Shown: positions 21,235 through 30,815 of the stretch, in pieces
How the letters are laid out: each line of letters opens with the position of its first letter
Numbering within the stretch: the stretch's first letter is position 1
Assembly (NCBI GenBank): GCA_018398765.1
Contig: JAHBMJ010001170.1
Location: 1 to 34,615, forward strand
Direction of reading: 5' to 3'
Origin: Chromera velia
Lineage: Eukaryota; Sar; Chromeraceae
DNA: 34,615 bases
The notes under the pieces: model-generated
Databases searched by the model: none
Seen by the model: only the letters and a program-made list of their open reading frames with translations
Told to the model about the DNA's origin: nothing
Made by a program: the position numbers and the translations under genes

Positions 21235-23022
21235 TCACCCTCCCTTCTTCTTGTTCTTCTTATCTTTTGGAAGTAATTTGACTGCCAGATACTCAGCGTG
21301 TGCTCTGGCGTCGTACTCTCCCCGGAGAGCCCGTTCGACCTCTCTGCGAGCCAGGAGGGGCCCACGGATGTTCTCTACCACCTGCGCATCCACCTCTCTC
21401 GCCCGTTCCTCCAGCAGTCTTTCTCTCTCAGACCCCCCCACTGCTGCAGGGAGGGGGGCCACACCCTTCTCTGACGCGACAGCTGCAGCAGCCAGGCCTG
21501 CAGAAGGGGCCCCGGACGATTGGGACAACCCCGGGCCCCGACCATCTTCTGCATTCTCGGGGGGAATCTGCGGGTTGTTCTTTCTCTTTGTAGATGATGC
21601 ACGGCGGGACTTTGTGCATTTTCCTCGGGGTTTCTCCTGCTTTTTGTTTCTTCGTTTGTCGAGGAAGGTCTTGAGGGCGAGGGGGCCGGCCCTGGGGGGG
21701 GCGGCGTCTCTGTCTGTGCACCCCGTGATGCCTCTCAAGGCCCTCTGCACAGACGTCAACTGATCTTCCTGGGATAGAGGGCGGGGGGGGGCGTTGGAAG
21801 AGGAAGGGAGGTCGGGCGCCTCTTTCTGGGACTCTCGCTTCTCTGGAAGCCGCTTGAATTTCTGCTGAAGCTTCTTTTGGTCTTGCTCTTCATCTGAGGA
21901 CGCATGGATTTTTTGATCGATTTTTCGACGGTAATATCGGAGGTGGGGCTGCTGAAGGGAATTGCGTGTTTTGGAGGAGACACGCAGAAAGGAAGGGACG
22001 GCTGGAGATCTCTGTTCGAAAACGAGAGGAAGAGAGGGGCGACCCTCCTCTCCTTCATTCTCAGCAGAGACCTTCCTTCTCTCTGCCTCTTCTTCTTCAT
22101 TCATCTCTATCTGTACGGTCATCTTATGGACCTCCAGAACCTTCTCTTCAATCCTGTCCGTCAGATGCGCACGCTCTGCTTTGGTCAGTACCAATTCCTC
22201 CTCTACCTCTTCCTCCACCTCCACCGTAGGCAGAGACTCGAAGGCTGCCCTGTGCTGTTCAGACCGCAGTTGAGCAATGTAGCCCGAGTACGAGGGCCTC
22301 CAGATGAACACACGACCGTCCGCACCGCAGGTCGCGGCGACAAGGTCTGACACGGCTCGTATGGCTTCTACTTCATGTTTGGGCACCACAGGACCTTTCT
22401 CTGCTGCTGCTTTCTCGGCTGCTGCTTTGAGCTTTTGTCTTGCGGTTTTTGGTTCGGGTTTGCGGTCAGGGGTCTTCTTGAGGCATCGGTTCGGCAGGGC
22501 CCAACGGAAATCTGTGACAGGGGAGAGGTGGCCTCCGTGGATGAAGATGAGGGGGCGTTTCTCAGGGGGGGGGGCGGACCCATCTGGGAATGCAATGTAG
22601 GCAGGTCGGTGGCGCTCTGGGGGTTCCTCCTCGCACGCTGTCTCTTTGCGTGCAGGTGGAGGGACTGGCGGACCTAATTGAACTGCACGAGAAGAGGAGG
22701 AAGAGGAAGAGGAAGAGGAGGAGGAAGAACAAGACGAAGACGAAGATGAGGAAGACGAAGCAGAGGAAGAGGAAGAAGAGGACGCGCTACTTGCGCCCAT
22801 GTCCTCGTCACTTTGGCAGGGGTTGACTTTGTTCTCCTCGCTCTGCTGCTGTTGGGGTTTGGGTTTGGAGAGGTCGGAGATCAGCCAGACGGTTGCCTTC
22901 CCGTCAAAAGAAGCGCAGCCGAGAACAAGCTGCCTCGCAGGATGAAACTGCAGGGACGAGATCTGCACACACACAGGGGAAGGGGGGGAGGGGGCGAGGG
23001 CAAGACACATACACACACACAG

Positions 23023-23054
<32 letters not shown>

Positions 23055-25477
23055 GCAAAGGGGGGGCAAGAGGGGCAGCGAGGGAGCGTAATGGTTACAC
23101 ACAGATGAACAGAGAGACGGGGGAAGGCGGGTAGGAAGGAACGCGAATACGTCAAACAGAGCGAGGGAGCAAAAACCAAGAAGTCAGTTGCAGAGTCAGT
23201 CAGAAGGCGCAAAGAGGGGGAGACACACGGGGATCGATTTCATTCTGCACTTACGTCGTTCCCCTCCTTCCTCTTTTACTCCCCCATCTCGTTTTCTGTT
23301 TCTTCGCGCATGTCTCCTCTCTATTCTCTCTGCGCGTACCACCTCCCTCTCTGTCCCTTCGGGTACCTTGTTCCTCTCTAATCCAGTTGAGAGACTGACT
23401 GGAGCCGAATGAAACGAAATCATCCGGGGAGTCGCCCTCATATTGCGGCGGTTCACCACATACACGTTCCCGCTCCTTCCACCCAGAGCGATGTGAGGGT
23501 GCTTCCTCCCCCCCTGTTGTGCCGCGATGGACAAAAGCCCCGTCTCCCCCATCTGCTCCAAGAGGGGAAGCTTGAACCTCTCAACAACCCCATCCTTGAG
23601 TCCACGAGTGAACTGCACCGAGATTATCGAGGGGGCATCCCCACAAGCGATCACCTCTGCAAACAGATAGACAGACAAGCAGGCACGCAGAGAGGCAGAA
23701 AGAATATGAATGCTCTTCTCGTTTCTTTTCTTCTCTTTATCCATGGACGGACGTGCAGCCGTGCAGAAGGACAGACAGACAGACATGTGCAGACCAGTCA
23801 GAGAAGGAGACGGGCGCACACAGCTTCAGGGCAAGAATGCGAGTGCGCAGAGAGACGTGACAGAAAGAAAAAAAAGGACCGGAGGAAAAAGCAGGCAGCC
23901 GGAGAACCAGAAATTGCCCCCCCCCCNCCCAAGCTGTCGACCCTCAAATTCAAGCCCCCCCCTCCCACGCATGCCAATCCTCATGCCATCCCGAAATCAC
24001 TGACTGACCCAAAAGTGCACTTTCAGGCCCCCTGGCAACTGTCAATGGATCCCAGCAAACATCCCACACAGCACCGAGGTGCTTTTTCAGAGTACACATC
24101 CACTGGGGTCGAACGTAGCACCCAGAGATTTCCCTGATTCCCTTCTTCCCCTTCTCCTCCGTCTCCGACCTGATCTTCCCGTCTGCACCCTCAATGGACC
24201 GAACCACCACACGCCCCTGACTGTCCGAAGAGACCAACCACCTGCCCCCAGGGTGCCAAGACAGGCCGAGCACTTCTGCGTCTCGCGCATGTCCCACCAG
24301 CTGCAGCATCCCATCCACATCTCCTGGGAGGTCCGCATACGGAAATCCTGTCAGCGCGGGACAGGCAGCGGTGTCCCGCCAGAACAACCGAACGCGACCT
24401 CCGCTGCCTGCTGTCGCAAAATAACGACGACCACCGAACACATGGGGATTTGTGCGGAGTTTGTTAATGCGACTCCCTTCAGTGTCTACCGTCCCCTTCC
24501 ACAGGATGGATCCGATAATTTCCTTCTCTTTTCCTGCAAACAAACATTGATGCTTCGGGGCAAAGAAGTGCGAAGGAACCGAAACCAGCTCGACGCTACT
24601 GCACGACTTCCCCTCCTCAGGCCGAGGAGCAGTGCCGATTCGGAGACAGGATCCATGAATCCCAAATCTGCAGACACAGAACAACAAAGGGAGGGAAACA
24701 CACAGACAACAAGTCCCATCGTTCTTGGTTTCAATAATCCAGAACGACGGACAGATGATTGCTTCCGCCAAGCACATGGATGTGGTGAATGCATAGGCAG
24801 ACTGCGGGCCTTCTGTCTGGTCTCCAGAGAAACCCGGAGCTGTGTAACCTCGGGCGGGGGGGGGCTGGGAAGACCAGCGAACTGTACTGGGGCGACAACC
24901 TGGGGAGGAGCAGGCGGGGCAGTGGAGGCGCGCGAATGGTGTGTGGACGTCTCAAGCAGTTGACATCTGTCTGAGACAAAAACAAAGAAGAGGAAAGAGA
25001 TGAGAAAAAAACTGAGACGACTCGATATTTGATGAAGGTGGGCAGACGTGTAGGCCCAACTTACTCGCAAGTGCACTGATGAAGCCAGTCGACGGTGACG
25101 GCTGGGCTGTCAGGGAGAAACAGTTTGCACTTGTCATAGGAAAATGGGGTGGACGACAGCCAAAGCATACTGTTGAATGTTTTGATTTCTTCATCTTCTC
25201 CTCCTGGATAAGAAGTGCCCGGAGAAAAATTGGCCAAGTCAGGTCGATGGGTCCGCAGATAATTTTGTAAAGCAGCAGCAGACACCCCCTTCGTCACATC
25301 CCTGGCCTCTCTTTCGCCCTCCTTCACTTCCTCCTGTTCACCATTCTTGGTCTTCTGCTCATCCTTTGGCCCCTCCAAGTTCAGGGCGTCAGAAAAAAAG
25401 TAACAGAACGAGTCTCCGTCTCCTCCTGCTTCATTCTTCCGAACAGACTCTGTGAGACTTTTCAGATTCTGCGGCAT
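21235..25477 (-). CDS. RBBP4/MSI1-like histone-binding WD40 protein
   Basis: Minus-strand exons: 25477-25065 (GTAAGT donor), a poorly resolved exon about 24966-24776, 24667-24009, 23656-23400 and 22962-21235. Phases agree at the last two junctions, whose donors are both GTCAGT. Exon 1 has the N-terminal signature of the RbAp46/48-MSI1 family: MLWLSSTPFSYD then SPAVTVDWL, matching the usual W..NTPFLYD...PSLT..WLP. Exon 3 gives LRIGTAPRPEE (usual LVLGTHTS), blades RYFATAGSGGRVRLF and VLGLSWHPGGRWLVSS, and AVWDVCWDP. The last exon gives SSLQFHPARQLVLGCASFDGKATVW and LIFIHGGHLSPVTDFRW, close to the family hallmark FIHGGHTAKISDFSWNP. Such proteins bind histone H3/H4 in CAF-1, deacetylase and Polycomb complexes. 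Unlike the usual 410-430 residues, this one reaches about 1,090, with a poly-Ser insert and a long charged, Lys-rich tail ending KDKKNKKKGG. Function is inferred from family. Confidence 0.72.
22680..22790 (-). repeat. Poly-serine codon repeat
   Basis: Plus-strand GAAGAG/GACGAA/GAGGAG words encode about 35 nearly uninterrupted Ser residues on the minus strand, inside the last exon of the WD40 gene, between the blade with FDGKATVW and the one with IHGGH. It is a low-complexity loop, probably length-variable. Confidence 0.8.
22966..23399 (-). other. WD40 gene last intron with (GT)n acceptor
   Basis: Donor GTCAGT at 23399 and acceptor GTGTGTGCAG ending at 22966 (minus strand), phase 0. The (AC)n run on the plus strand at about 23007-23051 gives a (GT)n tract near the acceptor in transcript sense. 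Confidence 0.65.
23657..24008 (-). other. WD40 gene intron with one-base gap
   Basis: Donor GTCAGTCAGTGA at 24008 and acceptor TTTGCAG ending at 23657, phase 1 on both sides. A single N at 23927 within a C run marks an unresolved homopolymer. Confidence 0.65.
24856..24864 (-). other. Frame break at G9 homopolymer in WD40 exon 2
   Basis: In exon 2 the frame entered from exon 1 through an ACAG acceptor at 24967 (QFAGLPSPPP...) differs from the frame needed to reach exon 3 (APGFSGDQTEGPQSAYAFTTS). The switch falls on a run of nine G (C on the coding strand); one more C would connect the two. Either the assembly is one base short or the gene has a true frameshift or another splice here. Confidence 0.45.
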
Positions 25478-26067
25478 GGCTTAAATATTTGTGCGTGAGC
25501 TATCGGTCTTCACAGAAAGCAAGTAACTGAAACAAAGACAGAGAGCGATCAACTGATGAACAAGATTTCTCCGTGAGGTTAGAATACCGTCTCTACTGAG
25601 TACGTTCAAATACAGCTCAGGATTTCCCCCTGCTCAACGGGAATTTCTATGGCAGGGAAGTCATGTAATTTCGAGTTTTCTTTCAAGCAGTACCTGCACG
25701 GTGACAGCGTGTTAGACTTTCACATCTCTCTGAAGGGCTCGTGTAATCCGCGTCTGAGAAGCCTGGTAATAATTCAATGTCATTGCAATGTCTGGTGATG
25801 TCTGGTGCCGTCTGGTGCATTCTGGTGCCCGTGCCTTCAACACCGCAGGCAGGCTTGCATGGGCGCGCGGGCCGCGCGGCCGGCCGGGGCCGCCGGGCTG
25901 CCGCGTGCATGGGCGGGCCCGCGTGCCATGCATGCACGTTAATTCGGACCGTCCGCCGCGTTTCATGATGCCGCGCGTTGCTTCGTGTCGGCAAATGTAA
26001 GCTAGTTCTCCGCTGAGTCCAGGCATGTCCAGGCTGTCCAGCAATGTCCAGCATGGTTCGCCCATGG
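25478..26067. other. Upstream of WD40 gene, then GC-rich island
   Basis: About 25478-25700 should contain the WD40 gene promoter (no clear box identified). Then come a 10-bp tandem TCTGGTG word series (about 25789-25829), an extremely GC-rich stretch at about 25855-25925, a TGCATGCA at 25929-25936 and a TGTCCAGC-type tandem at about 26020-26055. Frames across it come from composition and are not called genes. Confidence 0.5.
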
Positions 26068-26230
26068 TTCAACTTCCACAGCTATGCTTTGCAGACAAGC
26101 TTATTATAAGACATAATAGATCATTGACATTATATTGTTGTGTTCATACCGCTGGTTCGATATGATCACTAGTCAAGAGTGACCGCTTGAATGAGCCTGC
26201 CGAGCTAGCTCCAATCTCAAGTGACACTCT
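26068..26230 (+). repeat. 163-bp direct repeat, copy 1
   Basis: Begins TTCAACTTC and ends GTGACACTCT. It matches 26964-27126 over 163 bases with four substitutions seen by eye and no indel. It flanks a 733-bp segment. Confidence 0.85.
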
Positions 26231-26451
26231 CTAACCATGAAATTCCGACGAGAAAAATCCTAAACGTAGGCCATAAAAGGGCTACGACCCTCCTGCTGGC
26301 CGGACCGCATTCGAAGAGTGGGCTGCCCGAAGGGAGGCCACCACGGTGCAACGCCATAATGATTGGATGAGTGGGCAGGGAAGACCTACAAAATTCCACA
26401 CAATTCGAACGTTCCTCTGCCTCCTACCATCCCTTACATGGGATGAGTCGG

Positions 26452-26674
26452 CGGGTGTTTTTTTTATCTACTTCGATTAAGACACCTCTTAAGACCCCCA
26501 GCCACTGTCCCTGACGCATCATCCTCGACATGGCTCTCTCAGCCTCTCTGTCTCTCAGGTGGGCGGGCGGGCGTTTTTCTGTCTACCCTGATAGTTTTAC
26601 CCCCCTGGGCCCTGAGCCACTGTACCTAACGCGCTGTCAATTGCGCCGTCTTCGATGTGGCTTGGTCTCAGCAT
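26452..26674 (+). repeat. Degenerate tandem duplication (about 110 bp)
   Basis: The segment from GGCGGGTGTTTTTTTTATCTAC (about 26452) to GACATGGCTCTCTCAGC (about 26544) recurs as GGCGGGCGTTTTTCTGTCTAC (about 26566) to CGATGTGGCTTGGTCTCAGC (about 26674), with the same order of landmarks (CCAGCCACTGT / TGAGCCACTGT, then CTGACGC / CTAACGC). Confidence 0.5.
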
Positions 26675-26852
26675 CTGACAGACTTGGACGTATTCTTTTA
26701 TCTACTGTTTCTGCTCCTCATAGCGTTCTTGGTTCAGCCACCGTTTTATATTCTGTCAGCCGTCTCGTGTTCTACTTTTTTTCGGAATATCTATAAAAGC
26801 GAATTTCTCATGCGGTGCCGCGCGCTAAGGCGACGCCCTTCTCTATACTTTT
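26571..26852 (+). repeat. 282-bp dispersed repeat, intact copy A
   Basis: From GCGTTTTTCTGTCTACC to CTTCTCTATACTTTT. The same sequence recurs at 32892-33054 plus 34153-34270, where a transposon splits it. It includes TATAAAAG at 26792-26799. It lies inside the segment bounded by the 163-bp direct repeats. Confidence 0.8.
26792..26799 (+). promoter_or_regulatory. TATAAAAG in dispersed repeat
   Basis: A TATA-box-like octamer kept in both copies of the dispersed repeat (also 34211-34218). It may be a retroelement promoter; only the match and its conservation support this. Confidence 0.25.
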
Positions 26853-26963
26853 TTCAAATGCCCCAGTGGCTTGCGCTCTTACCGTGTTGCAGCGCTTGGT
26901 TCCAGCTGAACCTGTATTCTTGCTCCGTTGTCTGTTTTGGTATGGCTCCGCAAGAATTCATAC

Positions 26964-27126
26964 TTCAACTTCTACAGCTATGCTTTGCAGACAAGCTTAT
27001 TATAAGACATAATAGATCATTGACATTATATTGTTGTGTTCATACCGCTGGTTCGATATGATCACTAGTCGAGAGTGACCGCTTGAATGAGCCTGCCAAG
27101 CTAGCTCCAATCTTAAGTGACACTCT
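26964..27126 (+). repeat. 163-bp direct repeat, copy 2
   Basis: Partner of 26068-26230, about 97-98% identical by eye. Sequence diverges completely after CACTCT. It could be LTR-like, but it lacks TG...CA ends; it may equally be a partial segmental duplication. Confidence 0.85.
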
Positions 27127-27599
27127 TTAGCCCCCACACCCCCACAAACTCCCCAAGGGTGGCCTATGCGGGTTTACGCATGACCCGCATGGCCCTATGG
27201 CCTGTGGCATGGGCCGTGCCCCACTACTAGAACCGTGGCAGTACGCAACAGATGTACCAACTTCTTCATATCTTAAAACACTCTGCCCGTGCTCACACCG
27301 CGTCACAATGAGACAACACATACTATCATACTTGCTGAGAGGGTTAGACCCTCGAATCTGAAACTACATATACCAAGTCCTATCGTAGCAACTAACCCAG
27401 CTACATATGCTATCATACCTAATGGCAGAGTGAAAATTCCGTCACTTTAACATCAATGAAACCGACACTAGACCCGACAGTACCACTTCTCCTTACATAA
27501 TCTCATGTACCATAAATGTCCGTTTGTCATACTGTATTCACATCGCTACCGTTGTAGCCGGTTATAGCTCTTTCGTGATACTACACCAAAACTGCAACC
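27127..27599. other. Intergenic with short inverted repeats
   Basis: A GC-rich part at about 27165-27225 has overlapping inverted words (CGGGT...ACCCG, GGCC/GGCC) and is followed by A/C-rich sequence without a gene. Satellite-like words begin at about 27600. Confidence 0.4.
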
Positions 27600-29490
27600 T
27601 CTCCACAACTGGAAAACCAACCATCCGTAACATATGACACCAGCTAAAAGCAGCACCCACCGCCTGCATAAACGCCCATCCTACAAATGGGAAAACAAGC
27701 CACACTAACCCAAAGTACCAGTCACAGTCCTCATAAACCCACCCAACCGATGGGAAAACCAGTCAAACTGACTTGCCTGAAACCAACCCTCACCGACTGC
27801 ATACACAACCCTCCGACGGTGGAGACCAAGTTATACTAACTGACAGCAGCCCTCGCAGACTGTATAAACCCCAATCCCAGAGACGGGAACACAATCTAAA
27901 CCCACTGAAAGCAGCACCAATAGTCTGCATAAACATCCATCCTGACAGATGAAAACCAAGTCCAACTAACCGACAGCAGCCGTCATACCGTCCGACTGTA
28001 TATACACTCAACCCACAGATGAGATATCATGTCATACCAACTAAAGGCATGCAGCCCTCCCAGACCGCCTCAACACCCGTATCCAACAATTCAACCAACA
28101 AGCCAAACCAGCCGGACACAGCGCCCACAGTCTGCCGAACACCTATCTGACAAATGGGGAAACAAATCAAAACAACTCCGAAAGCAGCATGCACCTTCCG
28201 CATAACACTAACTCGACAGATCTAACGATAGATGGGGACCCAGCCAAGCATACCGAAAGCAGCACTCATAGCCTGCATCAACATCCATCCCACCGGTGGG
28301 AAAACGCAAAACCAACTTACAGGAGCACTCACAGTCTGCATAATCACCCATCTTACAGATGGAAAATCTAAACGGGCCACACCCGCTGAAACCTGCAACT
28401 GCTTAAAGTTTTAACACCCCCCCAACCGGTGGGAAAAAGGCTGAACCAGCCGACCGCAGCGCCCACAGCCTGCATAAACACCCCTCCAACGAACGGAAAA
28501 CAACTAAGCCAAACCAGCTGACGCCAGCTGACCGTGTAGTACCCACGTACTGGATAGACATCCATCTAACAGATAGGAAAGACGCCAACACAACTCCCAG
28601 CAGTACTCCCCGACTGCATAAACACCCATTCTACAGACGGGGGAACAACCCAGCCAAACCTGCAGACAGCAGCCCTCTCCGTCTGTATATACATCCATTT
28701 TACCGATGGGAAGACGCCAAAACAACTGACAGAAGCACTCACCGACTGCATAAACATCCATCCGATAGGTGGAAAAACATAGCTAAACCAGCTGAAAGCA
28801 GCACTCACCATCTGTATGAACACCCCACCTACCCGTGGGAGAACGAGCTAACCTAAGACTGACCACAGCACTCGCCGCCCTAGCTCGCCGCCTGCCCAAA
28901 CCCCCATCCCACACCTGGGAAGAGAAGCCAAACCAACTGACTGCAGCACTCACAGTCCTCATAAACACCCATCTGGCAGATGGGAAAACAAGCTGAACCA
29001 GCTGAAAGCAGCATCTGCAGTCTGCACGAACACCCCTCCGACAGATGGGAAAACTAGCCAAACGAACTGACCGTAGCACACCCAGTCTGCATAAACATCC
29101 ATCAAACAGATGGGAAACAAGCTGAACCAGCTAACAGTAGCACTCACAGTCTGCGCAAACAGCCAACCTTCACGTCGGACAACAAGCCAACCGACCGACA
29201 GCAGCACCCATAGTCTGCCCAAACGCCCACCCTACAGATGGAAACGCAAGCCAAACCAACTGACAGTCTGCATAAACATCACAGTCTGCATAAACATCCA
29301 ACAGACAGATGGGAAAGCAAGTTGAACCTGCTGAAAGCAACACTCACGTCTGTATGAAAGCCAACCCTACAGACGAAAAATTCAAGTCAAACCGCCTGAT
29401 AGCAGCATACCCAGGCTGTACAAACAGACCTTCGACAACTGACAGGACCGGTAAAACCAACTGAAAAAACGGCCTTAACAGACAACACAG
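27600..29490 (+). repeat. About 65-bp satellite array, block 1
   Basis: Diverged tandem units of about 64-65 bp. Each has, in order, ACTGAAAGCAGCAC, TCACAGTCTGCATAAACA, CCCATC-YGAC-AGATGGG and AAAACAAGCCAAACC. The CCCATC/GATGGG words can pair as a small hairpin (perfect 7-bp stem with 3-base loop at 28968-28984). GCAG and CTGC flanking the first spacer may form a second short stem. About 28 units fit the span. No gene is supported; reading frames here simply follow the repeat. Confidence 0.85.
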
Positions 29491-30815
29491 ACCCTCATCT
29501 CCGCATTCTCTACATTCTCTACATTCTCCACAATCTCTGCATTCTCTACAATCTTTGCATTCCCTGCAGTTTCTGCAATGTCTGCAATCTCTGCTATCTC
29601 TGGAGTTTCTGCATTCCTTGCAGTCTCTGCAGTGCCTGCAATCCCTGCCATCTCTGGAGTCTCTGCAATCTCTGCTTCTCTGCAATCTGTGCATTCTCTG
29701 CATTCTCGGCCTTCTCTACAACCTCTGCATTCTCTGTATTCTCTGCACTCTCTGGGTTCTCTGTACTCTCCGCATTCTCTACATTCTGTGCAATCTCTGC
29801 ATTCTCAGCATTCTTGCATTCTCCACAATCTCTGCGATCCTTGCATTCTCTGCATTCTCTGCAATCTCTGCATTCCCTGCAATCTTTGCAATCTCTATGT
29901 TCTCTGCATTCTTTGTCTTCTCCCCATTCTCTGCAACCTCTGCACTCCCTGCATTCTCTGCATTCTCTGCACTCACTGCATTCTCCGCAATTTCTGCACT
30001 CTCTGCATTTTCTGCATTCTCTGTATTTTCTACATTCTACGCAATCTCTGCATTCCCTGCAGTCTCTACAATCTCTGTGTTCTCTGTATTCTTTGTGTTC
30101 TCCCTATTCTCTGCAACCTCTGCAATCCCTGCATTCTCTGTATTCTCCGCACTCTCTGCATTCCCTGCAGTCTCTGCATTTTCTGCATCCTCTGTACTCT
30201 CTGCACTCCCCGCCATCTCTGCACTGTCTGCATTCTCTGCAACCTCTGCAGTCTCTGCATTCTCTCCCAACCTTTGAATCTCTGCATTATCTATATCCTC
30301 TGCATTCTCTGTATTCTCTCAGATGCATTCTCTGCAATTTCTGTAATCTCTGTAAACTCTGTATTCTCTTCAGTCTCCGTATTCTCTGCATTCTCGGCAA
30401 TCCCTGCCTTCTCTGCAGTCTCTACAATTGCTGCATTCTCTACAATCGCTGCATTCTCTGCAATCTCTGCATTCTCTACAGTTTCTACATTCTCTGCAAA
30501 CTCTGCATTCTGTATTCTCTGCATTCTCTGCACTTTCTGCAGTCTTCGCATTCTCTGTACTCTCTGTATCCTCTGCATTCTCTGCACTCTCTGCATTCTC
30601 CGCCATCTCTGCAATCTCTGCATTCTCTGCAATCTTTGTCTTCTCTTCAGTCTCTGCAATCTCTGCATTCGCTGTATTCTCTGCAATCTCCGCATTTTCT
30701 GCACTCTCTGTCTCCGCATTCTCTACAAACTCTGCATTCTCTGCAGTCTCCACATTCTCTGCAATCTCTGCATTCTGTGCAATCTTTACATTCTCTGGAT
30801 TCTTTGCATTCTCTG
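29491..30815 (+). repeat. 9-bp minisatellite, about 1.3 kb
   Basis: A long array of 9-bp words of the type TCTGCATTC / TCTGCAATC with base changes. Because the period is a multiple of three and the word has no stop in most frames, several frames on both strands stay open for hundreds of codons and give Leu/Cys/Ser/Ala repeats. It interrupts the 65-bp satellite, which resumes after it. Confidence 0.9.

Noticed and set aside
20676..21365. Minus-strand frame with Thr-His repeats
   Set aside because: Created by the (GT)n/(CT)n microsatellite downstream of the WD40 gene.
25683..26072. Minus-strand 129-codon Arg/His-rich frame
   Set aside because: Open because of the GC-rich island and tandem words; no domain or homologous pattern.
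26068..27126. LTR retrotransposon call for the 163-bp repeats
   Set aside because: No TG...CA ends, primer-binding site, polypurine tract or coding core was seen; kept as direct repeats only.
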